From an uncultured bacterium (lineage in GTDB: Bacteria; Cyanobacteriota; Vampirovibrionia; Gastranaerophilales; Gastranaerophilaceae): a DNA stretch of 19,644 bases. The notes beneath the pieces were generated by a model. That model searched no databases and was not told the DNA's origin. It was given only the letters and a program-made list of their open reading frames with translations. Positions 7,752 to 14,315 of this stretch are shown in pieces. The position numbers were made by a program, and so were the translations under genes. The stretch spans positions 1 through 19,644 of the forward strand of contig USCK01000016.1 of NCBI GenBank assembly GCA_900553205.1. The letters are read 5' to 3'. Positions within the stretch are counted from its first letter, which is position 1. Each line of letters starts with the position of its first letter.

Positions 7752-8921
7752 ATGGATTTAATAAAAAATTTGACAGGGAAAGACCCGAAAGGTTATGAAC
7801 CTGTTGCTAGTCGTATAATTAATGAACCTGATGTAGAATTGTTTGAAGAACTTGTTTCTAAAGACGATTATTTGTTTGATTTTATCAAACAAAATGTTGC
7901 TCAGCGTTTGGCAAAAGCTTGTAATAAGTCAAATTTCAAAAATTTGTTCAAGTTTTTAAACATTTACTCACCATATTATGATGAGTTTATTTCATCTACT
8001 CTAGCTCAGTATGCTGATGATGATGTGATAAGAAGAATGTTGGATATTTTGAAAAACGGTACAGAGTCAGAACAAACTTATGCTGCAAGTTTCTTTTCGT
8101 ATATTAGAAATGAAGATGCTCTTATGCCATTAAGAGAAAGGGCTTATTCTGAAAATACAGATTTAGCAACTAATTGTGCTAGAGCATTGTCAAAATTGGA
8201 AGATATTGAAGCATATACCGATGCTTTATCAAAATTAAAATCAAAAGATTCGTTTGAGCAGTATTCTGCAGTGAAATTTTTGGTTGCGTATCAAAATACA
8301 GATTCTTTGAAAGAAATTTTTGTAGCTATGAAAAATTCACCAATGTCAGAAAATATAGCTGCAGAGATACCGTTTTTGTGTTCTCTAAATTCTCTTTTGA
8401 ATACAGAGTTAAACGATGATGCAATACTAGCATTTTGTTATATCATAAATGGTTTGGTGGAATTGATACCTGTATCTCAGATAATTGATTTTGAGTTCTA
8501 TTCAATGATAGATACTATGTTGAAGGCAACGCCTACAGGACCTATTGCCGTTGCATTGTTACTTGCGAAAGAAAAATTTAATTTGTTTGTCGAAAATGAA
8601 GAATATCTTTTTGACGAAGATAAAAACACTAAAAACGAAGTAAATGATATCAATATTTTGCTAAGCAAAATGAATATCAATAAGTATTTGTCACCTTTGT
8701 ATGAGGAATTGTATGAAGATAGTGACTTTATATATTTTGTAATGGAACTTGTCAGAGATGAAGAGGCTATCGCATCATTATTATCAGGTGAAAATCAAAC
8801 AGTAATTTTAAAAGCAATGACTTTGTTAAAGAGCATGGGAAGTTTAACTCCTGAATACAAAGCAACAGGCTTGGCTAATATTACTGATGAAAATATCAAG
8901 TCAGTTGCGCTTGCTCTTTAG
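7752..8921 (+). CDS. All-helical HEAT-repeat-like protein, function unknown
   Basis: This 389-residue acidic protein is predicted almost wholly helical. Paired amphipathic helices recur through residues 60-215, for example DDVIRRMLDILKNGTESEQTYAASFF, EDALMPLRERAY and SKLKSKDSFEQYSAVKFLVAY, as in HEAT or armadillo scaffolds. There is no signal peptide, membrane helix or catalytic motif. It starts 10 bases after the SLOG-like gene, with only a weak ribosome site (TGAGA), so the two probably form one transcript and may act together. The family is not recognised. A scaffold or protein-interaction role is an inference from fold alone. Confidence 0.65.
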   Translation: MDLIKNLTGKDPKGYEPVASRIINEPDVELFEELVSKDDYLFDFIKQNVAQRLAKACNKSNFKNLFKFLNIYSPYYDEFISSTLAQYADDDVIRRMLDILKNGTESEQTYAASFFSYIRNEDALMPLRERAYSENTDLATNCARALSKLEDIEAYTDALSKLKSKDSFEQYSAVKFLVAYQNTDSLKEIFVAMKNSPMSENIAAEIPFLCSLNSLLNTELNDDAILAFCYIINGLVELIPVSQIIDFEFYSMIDTMLKATPTGPIAVALLLAKEKFNLFVENEEYLFDEDKNTKNEVNDINILLSKMNINKYLSPLYEELYEDSDFIYFVMELVRDEEAIASLLSGENQTVILKAMTLLKSMGSLTPEYKATGLANITDENIKSVALAL

Positions 8922-8924
8922 TAT

Positions 8925-9119
8925 TTAGATACCCAGTTCCCTTTCTAATGAGTTAAGATTGTTTTTTATTGTAATAACTTCTTGCAAAACTACTTTTGCA
9001 AGGTTGCTTGTATCAAATTTTTTAAGGTTGTTATCTTCTCTTATAGCTTCTAATAATATGCGTGTTAAGCTCTCTAGTATATTAATTTTAATGCTTATTT
9101 CCAATAACTGTTCGTTCAT
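8925..9119 (-). CDS. Small coiled-coil protein, function unknown
   Basis: This 64-residue protein is rich in Leu, Ile, Asn and Glu with heptad-like spacing (LLEISIKINILESLTRILLEAI and VVLQEVITIKNNLNSLEREL), suggesting two amphipathic helices or a short coiled coil. It has no Cys or Trp and no signal sequence. AAAGG six bases before the ATG is a good ribosome-binding site, which supports a real gene despite its size. It converges on the HEAT-like gene with only three bases between the two stop codons, so no independent terminator separates them. It is not recognised as a known family. Confidence 0.6.
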   Translation of the reverse strand: MNEQLLEISIKINILESLTRILLEAIREDNNLKKFDTSNLAKVVLQEVITIKNNLNSLERELGI

Positions 9120-9207
9120 GTTTAACCTTTAGATTTAATATATTACCCTATAATATAATAGCACTTTATTTTTATATCACAAGGAGTTGTTTAATATATT
9201 TACAAAG

Positions 9208-9840
9208 TTAAATATTTTTATTATGTTTTAAAATCATGTGGTTAGAGTTGAAAAATGAACATTTTACAAAACCTAATTTTTTGTAAAACCCTTTTGCCGT
9301 ATCTGTTGCGTACAGTTCAATATCTTTGTTTGGGTAAGTTTCTTTTAGAGAGTTAATAATTCCAGTTCCGATATTTTTGTATTCGGGCAGATGCTCTTTT
9401 TCTTTTTCGTTTGGTGATATTTTGTCAATAATAGAAAATACAAGGTCAATAACATCAGATTTGTTGGCTTTTGACATGTAGTCAGGTTTGGTTTGCAGAT
9501 ATGCAATTTCATTCTTGTTAAATTTTTCTGAGACTTCGGCAATACCCAAAAACTTTTGGGTGTCAGGTTTGTCCAGGTTATTTTTTTGCGTTGTGATTCC
9601 ATAAAAATGGTGGTTGGGTTTTTGTCCGACAACGGAATCTATGAACGCTGAATTATATATGGTTTGGGCATATATAGCTTCGTCCCATCTTTTTGAAATG
9701 TTGTCCAAGACTTGTAAATCGTTTTTGTTTTGTGGAATAAATTCGACAAAAGATGCTTCTGTTGGATTATAAGATTTGTTATCCCACTGTTTTATTGTTG
9801 TGTATCTTATGAAATTGGCTTTAAAACTTATCGGAGTCAT
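9208..9840 (-). CDS. GNAT-like N-acetyltransferase, paralogue 4 of 5, with insertion
   Basis: This 210-residue protein starts with the shared tag ISFKANF (4-10). Family blocks are ASFVEF (29-34), ITTQKNN (82-88), FLGIAEVSEKF (97-107), NEIAYLQTKP (110-119), YKNIGTGI (154-161) and FYKKLGF (185-191). About 21 extra residues (about 120-150, largely helical and charged) sit between the LQ-x-x-P strand and the acetyl-CoA loop, where the other paralogues have only 10-13. AAGG occurs about 10 bases before the ATG. It follows paralogue 5 after 25 bases and is probably cotranscribed with it. The substrate is unknown. Confidence 0.72.
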   Translation of the reverse strand: MTPISFKANFIRYTTIKQWDNKSYNPTEASFVEFIPQNKNDLQVLDNISKRWDEAIYAQTIYNSAFIDSVVGQKPNHHFYGITTQKNNLDKPDTQKFLGIAEVSEKFNKNEIAYLQTKPDYMSKANKSDVIDLVFSIIDKISPNEKEKEHLPEYKNIGTGIINSLKETYPNKDIELYATDTAKGFYKKLGFVKCSFFNSNHMILKHNKNI

Positions 9841-9865
9841 ATTGTTGAAACCTTGTAAATGATTT

Positions 9866-10411
9866 TTATGCGTTCCAAATCAAAACTTTAGAGGTCGGGT
9901 CGGAGTCAAATTTTTCAAATCCGTTTTTCTTATAAAAACTAACTGCATGTGATACAGATCTGACCTTCATCGGTTTTGTCGGGTACAAGTCTTTTAATGT
10001 GTCTAAAATACCTGTTCCTACACCTGAATATTTTCTTTTGCTGAGTGCACCGGTACTGTATGTTGCTTCCGGATTGACTTGTAAAATTTCAAGCTCGTTG
10101 AGTTTGTAGGCTTCGCTGAGTTCTGCCAAGCCTAAAATTTTATTGTAATCAAGATTTTCAAAGTTATCTTTTTGTTTGGTAACGGCAAAGATATGCCTAC
10201 CACCCAACTTCCATAAATAAGTATCTTTTGAATCTTCGTATATAAAATCTGCAAGACTGTCTTGCCAGTTTTCGGTGGTCTTTTTTAGAGCTTTCATATC
10301 GTTTCTATCTGTAATATCAAGTTCAACAAAAGATGCTTCTTGCTTGTTCTTTTGAGAATCTTTTATGTATGTAGGTTTGATATAATTCGCTTTGAAATTT
10401 ATTGAAGTCAT
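9866..10411 (-). CDS. GNAT-like N-acetyltransferase, paralogue 5 of 5
   Basis: The shortest paralogue, at 181 residues. It shows the tag INFKANY (4-10), ASFVELD (26-32), AVTKQKDNF (76-84), ILGLAELSE (92-100), NELEILQVNP (105-114), YSGVGTGI (128-135) and SFYKKNGF (158-165). The acetyl-CoA loop reads GVGTG, close to the GNAT consensus Q/R-x-x-G-x-G/A. KNGF replaces the usual KLGF. It is the first gene of a two-gene minus-strand unit with paralogue 4. Upstream lies the repeat-bearing intergenic region, and there is no clear ribosome-binding site. Bases before its start (TTTACAAG-TTTTATAC-CAATATGAC) align with those before paralogue 1, so 5' flanks were duplicated with the genes. Confidence 0.72.
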   Translation of the reverse strand: MTSINFKANYIKPTYIKDSQKNKQEASFVELDITDRNDMKALKKTTENWQDSLADFIYEDSKDTYLWKLGGRHIFAVTKQKDNFENLDYNKILGLAELSEAYKLNELEILQVNPEATYSTGALSKRKYSGVGTGILDTLKDLYPTKPMKVRSVSHAVSFYKKNGFEKFDSDPTSKVLIWNA

Positions 10412-10451
10412 ATTGGTATAAAACTTGTAAAAATATTTTTTGCTGTTTAGG

Positions 10452-10480
10452 TGTCATTGCAAACGAAGTGAAGCAATCCG
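10452..10480 (-). repeat. Copy of a widespread 'GTCATTGC...GCAATCC' intergenic repeat
   Basis: The segment runs TGTCATTGC, an ACGAAGTGAA-type middle, then GCAATCCG, with inverted ends ATTGC (10456-10460) and GCAAT (10473-10477). In many unrelated bacterial genomes a dispersed element of this form occurs between genes and is often mistranslated as VIA-NE-KQS peptides, exactly as here. The flanking hairpins up to about 10594 may belong to the same degenerate element. It is non-coding. Confidence 0.5.
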
Positions 10481-10631
10481 GTTCCTTTAATGAACGAGGA
10501 AGAAATTCAAGACAGGGTGTAGGGATTGACGCAGGTCAATTCCGAAATCCCGTTTAGTGCGAACAATCAAGACGAGGAGATGTCCGTTAGGACAGAAGAG
10601 TAAAAGTTTTATTTTTATTTATTCACAAAAG

Positions 10632-10658
10632 AAGGACGGAAATATTATTTCCGTCCTT
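10632..10658 (-). terminator. Intrinsic terminator downstream of the sigma-factor gene
   Basis: A 12-base-pair stem (AAGGACGGAAAT at 10632-10643, ATTTCCGTCCTT at 10647-10658) with a three-base loop is followed on the minus strand by CTTTTGTG, and on the plus strand by TTTTC. No plus-strand gene lies upstream, so it most likely ends the sigma-factor transcript, leaving a 3' untranslated region of about 150 bases. Confidence 0.7.
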
Positions 10659-10706
10659 TTCAATAATTATAGATAAGTGATGAGATTAGTTCGTTTTACC
10701 TTAGCT

Positions 10707-10757
10707 TCACATTAACCGTTCTATGTGTGCCTCTCTTCTGTTTAGTGTATTAGGCAT
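10707..10757 (-). CDS. Possible 16-codon small ORF in the sigma-gene 3' region
   Basis: An ATG at 10757 opens a frame reading MPNTLNRREAHIERLM and then TGA. A purine-rich GAGGGGG lies about 15 bases upstream, too far for an ideal ribosome site. The basic, helix-prone peptide could be a small protein or leader, or simply chance. It lies between the sigma stop codon and the terminator. Confidence 0.15.
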   Translation of the reverse strand: MPNTLNRREAHIERLM

Positions 10758-10808
10758 TTGAATGTTTTGTTACCCCCTCTTGCCTTCTATGTTAATTTGG
10801 TATTCTCC

Positions 10809-11711
10809 CTAGTCAACGTAGCAGCTCAATAGAGTGTTATTTCTCATTTTTTTCAATGCTCTTAATTCTGTTTGTCTGATACATTCTTTGGTAACACCGT
10901 AGATATTGCCGATTTCTTCCAATGTGCGTTTAGATATATCCCCCAAGCCATAACGCATTTTTACGATAGCTTGTTCTCTGTCTTTTAGAGTGGAGATAAC
11001 TATTTCTAAATCTTTTTTTAGACCGTCAGCTTCAACTGATGATGAAACATCTGCAGATGAGTCTTCTAGAATATCTGCAACATTTAACTCTTTTCCATTT
11101 TGACATTCCATACTGCCTTCAATAGAAATTGTTTTTGAGTATGCAGACAAGAATGTATCAAGTTTGTCAGGAGAAATGTTCATCTTTTCAGCAACATCTT
11201 TGTTTTTAACTTGACAGTTATATTTTCTTTCCATTTCTGCTTTAACTTTAGAGAATTTAGATAAAGTTTCTTGTATATAAACAGGTATTTTCATGCTGTG
11301 AGATTGTTCAGAAATTGCTTTGAACATAGCTTGTTTAATCCACCAAGTAGCATAAGTTTGGAATTTATAGCCAAGTTTCCAGTTGAATTTTTCTACAGCT
11401 ACCATTAAACCTAAATTTCCTTCTTGAATCAAGTCAACTAAAGGAAGTGCTGACATGTGAATAGCTTTTTTTGCGATTGTTATTACAAGTCTTAAGTTTG
11501 CCTGTATAAGTTCTCTTTTTGCATCTTCATCACCAGCTTTAGCTTTTCTTGCAACTTCTTTTTCTTCTGAAGCTGATAATACAGGAAATTTTGAAATATC
11601 TCTGATATAACGTGATAAATCTGAATCTGAGCAAGCTTTTAAAACACTTATTCTTGCTGGGTTGCTTGATTTGTTAGTTTTCTTCATTTTAATTGGTAAC
11701 TGTTCTGCCAT
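10809..11711 (-). CDS. Alternative RNA polymerase sigma factor, sigma-70 family (group 2-like)
   Basis: This 300-residue protein directs RNA polymerase to a promoter subset. Region 1.2 is DLSRYIRDISKFPVLSASEE (31-50). Region 2 covers 71-131, with ANLRLVITIAKK, LVDLIQEGNLGLM and the -10 reading helix YATWWIKQAMFKAI. Region 3 covers about 138-215 (KIPVYIQETL onward) and region 4 about 240-290, with LKDREQAIVKMRYGL and the -35 helix-turn-helix TLEEIGNIYGVTKECIRQTE. It lacks the long N-terminal region 1.1 of the primary sigma. Compared with E. coli RpoD, T440 is replaced by Phe (F130), and R584 and R586 by Lys275 and Cys277, so promoter preference is probably shifted. AAGGAGT six bases before the ATG is a strong ribosome site. 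It is divergent from pnp. A group 2 sigma is most likely; a general stress sigma is also possible. Confidence 0.85.
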   Translation of the reverse strand: MAEQLPIKMKKTNKSSNPARISVLKACSDSDLSRYIRDISKFPVLSASEEKEVARKAKAGDEDAKRELIQANLRLVITIAKKAIHMSALPLVDLIQEGNLGLMVAVEKFNWKLGYKFQTYATWWIKQAMFKAISEQSHSMKIPVYIQETLSKFSKVKAEMERKYNCQVKNKDVAEKMNISPDKLDTFLSAYSKTISIEGSMECQNGKELNVADILEDSSADVSSSVEADGLKKDLEIVISTLKDREQAIVKMRYGLGDISKRTLEEIGNIYGVTKECIRQTELRALKKMRNNTLLSCYVD

Positions 11712-11723
11712 ACATAAACTCCT

Positions 11724-11740
11724 TATACACTATACACTAT
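11724..11740. repeat. Tandem TATACAC repeat just upstream of the sigma-gene ribosome site
   Basis: TATACAC occurs twice in tandem (11724-11730, 11731-11737), followed by TAT. On the minus strand it reads ATAGTGTATAGTGTA and contains an extended -10-like TGTATAGT, so it may form part of the sigma-gene promoter or a short binding-site array. Confidence 0.35.
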
Positions 11741-11797
11741 CGAATTATTAAATTGGGGTACACAACTATCTTTTGAAATTTTACTATCTTAAAAAAA

Positions 11798-11877
11798 TAG
11801 CACTTGTTACATATTAAGTATATACCGAGTATATACAAAAGTCAATTATCTTGTTACAATTATTTACAAAAGTGCTA
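11798..11877. promoter_or_regulatory. Symmetric element between sigma factor and pnp
   Basis: TAGCACTT (11798-11805) and AAGTGCTA (11870-11877) form outer inverted arms. At the centre are two copies of the self-complementary octamer GTATATAC (11818-11825, 11829-11836), repeating every 11 bases, about one helical turn. CTTGTTACA occurs twice in direct orientation (11803-11811, 11850-11858). This layout looks like an operator region controlling one or both divergent genes. The spacing does not fit an NtcA site. The binding protein is unknown. Confidence 0.45.
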
Positions 11878-11897
11878 GGTAAATAAAATATTTATAG

Positions 11898-11903
11898 TAT
11901 AAT
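11898..11903 (+). promoter_or_regulatory. Probable -10 element of pnp
   Basis: A perfect TATAAT lies about 70 bases before the chosen pnp start. No good -35 hexamer is found 16-18 bases upstream, so the promoter may depend on an activator bound to the symmetric element to its left. Confidence 0.45.
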
Positions 11904-11971
11904 TAAACTCGTAAGAAATAAAGTAATAGTAAATGATTTCGGCTATCGAGCAGTCGGAGAAAGAAGGAAAA

Positions 11972-14113
11972 ATGATTCCAGAAACAAAACAAATGAGCCT
12001 AGAGATAGGCGGTAAGACAGTTACCATAGAAACTGGGAAGTATGCACAATCAACAAACGGTAGTGTAACTGTTAGATGTGGCGATACTATGTTATTCGTT
12101 CACGCAGTTGTTAGTAAAGAACCAAGAGTTGGTATAGATTTCTTCCCATTATTAATTGATTATGAAGAAAGAATGTCTTCTATCGGTAGAATCCCTGGTG
12201 GATATAATCGTTCAGAAGGTAAAGCCAGTGATAAAGCTATTTTAGTATCACGTTTGATTGATAGACCTATAAGACCTTTATTCCCTAAAGGTTACAGAAA
12301 CGATATCCAAATTGTTGCTCAATTATTTAGTTATGACCAACAAAATCAACCTGATACATTAGCAATGTTAGGTGCATCTTGTGCATTAATGTTGTCAGGA
12401 GCTCCTTTTGAAGGACCTATTGGTGCAGTAAGAGTTTCTCGTGATGAAAACGGTGAATTTATTGCAAACCCTACTCACCAACAAGCAAAACAATCAAATC
12501 TTGATATCGTTGTTGCTGGTACTCATGATTCAGTAATTATGGTTGAGGCTGGTTGTAATTTTGTTTCTGAAGACGATATTATGTCAGCAGTTGAATTCGC
12601 TCAAGGCGAAATTAGAAAACAATGTGATGCTCAAGTTGAATTTGCAAAACAATGTGGAGTAGAAAAACAAGAATTCGTAAACCCTTACGATACATCAGAA
12701 ATTAAACAAATTATTGATGAAACTGCTCACGATATGATTTTTGACGCATATCACAACTTTGATAGAGAATACAGACAAAATAAACTTGAAGAAGCTAAAA
12801 ATCTTGTAAAAGAAAAAATTGATGCACTTCCTGAAGACCACGCAATTAAAACAATGATGGAAGAAACAGGTATTGATTTTGTTGCAGAAGAATTTAAGGC
12901 TGCAGAAAAGAAAATTATGAGAGCTATGATTCTTGACGAAGGCGTAAGAGCTGACGGAAGAAAACCTCATGATGTTCGTCCAATTTGGTGTGAAGTTGGT
13001 GTTATTCCAAGAGCACATGGTTCAGCAGTATTTACAAGAGGTCAAACTCAGGTGTTGTCTGTTGCAACATTAGCAGGCCCTAGCATGAAACAAGAGCTTG
13101 ACGGTGTTGACCCTCAAACAGAAAAAACTTATATGCATAAATATATCTTCCCAGGATTCTCAGTTGGCGAAGTTAAACCTCTAAGAGGCCCAGGAAGACG
13201 TGAAGTTGGACACGGAAATCTTGCTGAAAGAGCAAATATTCCTGCACTTCCTTCTCAAGAAGAATTTGGTTATACAATCAGAGTAACATCAGATGTTTTA
13301 GAATCAAACGGTTCAACATCTATGGCATCTACTTGTGGTTCATCAATGGCATTAATGAATGCTGGTGTTCCAGTTAAGTGTATGATTGGTGGTGTTGCAA
13401 TGGGTATGATTAAAGAAGAAGGCAGAGAACCTGTTGTATTAACAGATATCCAAGGTATTGAAGACTTCTTGGGTGATATGGACTTCAAAGTTACAGGTAA
13501 TGATGAAGGTATCACAGCACTTCAAATGGATATGAAAGCAAAAGGTATTCCAAACGAAACTTTAAGACGTGCTTTGCAACAAGCAAAAGAAGGCAGACTT
13601 CATATCTTAGGTGAAATGAGAAAAGCAATTACTCAACCTGGACCAATGTCACCATTTGCACCAAGTATTTCTACAATGACTATTCCAACAGAAGATATCG
13701 GAACAGTTATCGGGCCTGGTGGTAAACAAATCAGAGCTATCATTGAAGCATCAGGTGCTGAAATTGATATCCAAGATTCAGGTATTGTTACAATCACATC
13801 TAACGACCAAGAAGGTGCAGAAATCGCTAAGAAAATGATTAGAGATTTAACTTTCAAACCTGAAGTTGGGATGGTATTAAAAGGTAAAGTTGTAAGAATT
13901 ATACCTATCGGTGCTTTCGTTGAATTAGGTGGCGGCAAAGATGGTATGGTTCACATTTCACAAATTTGCCAAGAAAGAATTGAAACTATTGAACCACATG
14001 TAAATGTTGGTGACGAAGTTATTGTTAAGATTATCAAAATCGATGACAGAGGCAGAGTTAACCTAACAATTAAAGGTGTTTCAGAAGAAGAAAAAGCTCA
14101 ATTTAACGCTTAG
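11972..14113 (+). CDS. pnp: Polynucleotide phosphorylase
   Basis: PNPase degrades RNA 3'-5' by phosphorolysis as a ring-shaped trimer and takes part in mRNA turnover. The 713-residue protein has the full architecture. The first RNase PH domain (about 8-145) has GSVTVRCGDTM and the FFPLLIDYEER...GRIPGGYNRSEGK RNA-binding stretch. A helical domain follows, then the second, catalytic RNase PH domain (about 310-555) with GRREVGHGNLAERA, ESNGSTSMASTCGSSMALM and GDMDFKVTG. A KH domain (568-632) has the IGPGGKQI loop, and an S1 domain (633-702) begins GMVLKGKVV. The start at 11972 is preferred over an in-frame ATG at 11933 because GAAGGA directly precedes it and the protein then has normal length. 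It is monocistronic, with a strong terminator; rpsO, its neighbour in many bacteria, is 4.7 kb away on the other strand. Confidence 0.97.
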   Translation: MIPETKQMSLEIGGKTVTIETGKYAQSTNGSVTVRCGDTMLFVHAVVSKEPRVGIDFFPLLIDYEERMSSIGRIPGGYNRSEGKASDKAILVSRLIDRPIRPLFPKGYRNDIQIVAQLFSYDQQNQPDTLAMLGASCALMLSGAPFEGPIGAVRVSRDENGEFIANPTHQQAKQSNLDIVVAGTHDSVIMVEAGCNFVSEDDIMSAVEFAQGEIRKQCDAQVEFAKQCGVEKQEFVNPYDTSEIKQIIDETAHDMIFDAYHNFDREYRQNKLEEAKNLVKEKIDALPEDHAIKTMMEETGIDFVAEEFKAAEKKIMRAMILDEGVRADGRKPHDVRPIWCEVGVIPRAHGSAVFTRGQTQVLSVATLAGPSMKQELDGVDPQTEKTYMHKYIFPGFSVGEVKPLRGPGRREVGHGNLAERANIPALPSQEEFGYTIRVTSDVLESNGSTSMASTCGSSMALMNAGVPVKCMIGGVAMGMIKEEGREPVVLTDIQGIEDFLGDMDFKVTGNDEGITALQMDMKAKGIPNETLRRALQQAKEGRLHILGEMRKAITQPGPMSPFAPSISTMTIPTEDIGTVIGPGGKQIRAIIEASGAEIDIQDSGIVTITSNDQEGAEIAKKMIRDLTFKPEVGMVLKGKVVRIIPIGAFVELGGGKDGMVHISQICQERIETIEPHVNVGDEVIVKIIKIDDRGRVNLTIKGVSEEEKAQFNA

Positions 14114-14137
14114 TTTCATTCTTTCAGAATACAATTT

Positions 14138-14171
14138 AACTCCTCAAAGATTCTTCTTTGAGGAGTTTTTT
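14138..14171 (+). terminator. Intrinsic terminator of pnp
   Basis: A 13-base-pair stem (AACTCCTCAAAGA, 14138-14150, with TCTTTGAGGAGTT, 14155-14167) and a TTCT loop run straight into a T-tract, 24 bases after the pnp stop codon. Confidence 0.92.
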
Positions 14172-14315
14172 ATTATCAAAAATCTGTGAGTATAGTGCCA
14201 TTACTAGCCTTCAAATTTGTTCTAAACTATACGGTTGATATTAAAATTTTTCGACTAAAGATTCAAAGATTAAGTCCGTCTATCATGCTACATCAGACAA
14301 TACTATGGAGAAATA

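Larger units (their letters stand above)
10412..10808. other. 397-bp gene-free region with repeat, hairpins and a terminator
   Basis: No convincing gene fills this stretch. From left to right it holds an AT-rich leader for paralogue 5, a dispersed-repeat copy (10452-10480), a hairpin ATTGAC-GCAG-GTCAAT (10525-10540) nested with GGGATT...AATCCC (10522-10551), a hairpin TGTCC-GTTA-GGACA (10581-10594), a terminator (10632-10658), and about 150 bases of 3' flank of the sigma gene with one 16-codon open frame. Bases 10453-10557 also read as an open frame (VIANEVKQSG...), which I take as a by-product of the repeat. Confidence 0.6.

Noticed and set aside
10522..10551. tRNA-like folding (GGGATT...AATCCC)
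   Set aside because: It is too short, with no T-loop consensus or anticodon arm.
10453..10557. 34-codon open frame VIANEVKQSG...
   Set aside because: It has no start codon with a ribosome site, and it matches the spurious translation typical of a dispersed intergenic repeat.
11818..11836. Possible NtcA site (GTA-N8-TAC) in the sigma-pnp region
   Set aside because: The spacings between the GTA and TAC triplets do not give N8.
11933..11971. Upstream ATG for pnp
   Set aside because: It has a poor ribosome site, while GAAGGA precedes the internal ATG at 11972, which gives normal PNPase length.
13270..13515. Open minus-strand frame inside pnp, and similar antisense frames at 12695-13018 and 13633-13938
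   Set aside because: They lie fully within the well-supported pnp gene, have no ribosome sites and show no recognisable protein features.
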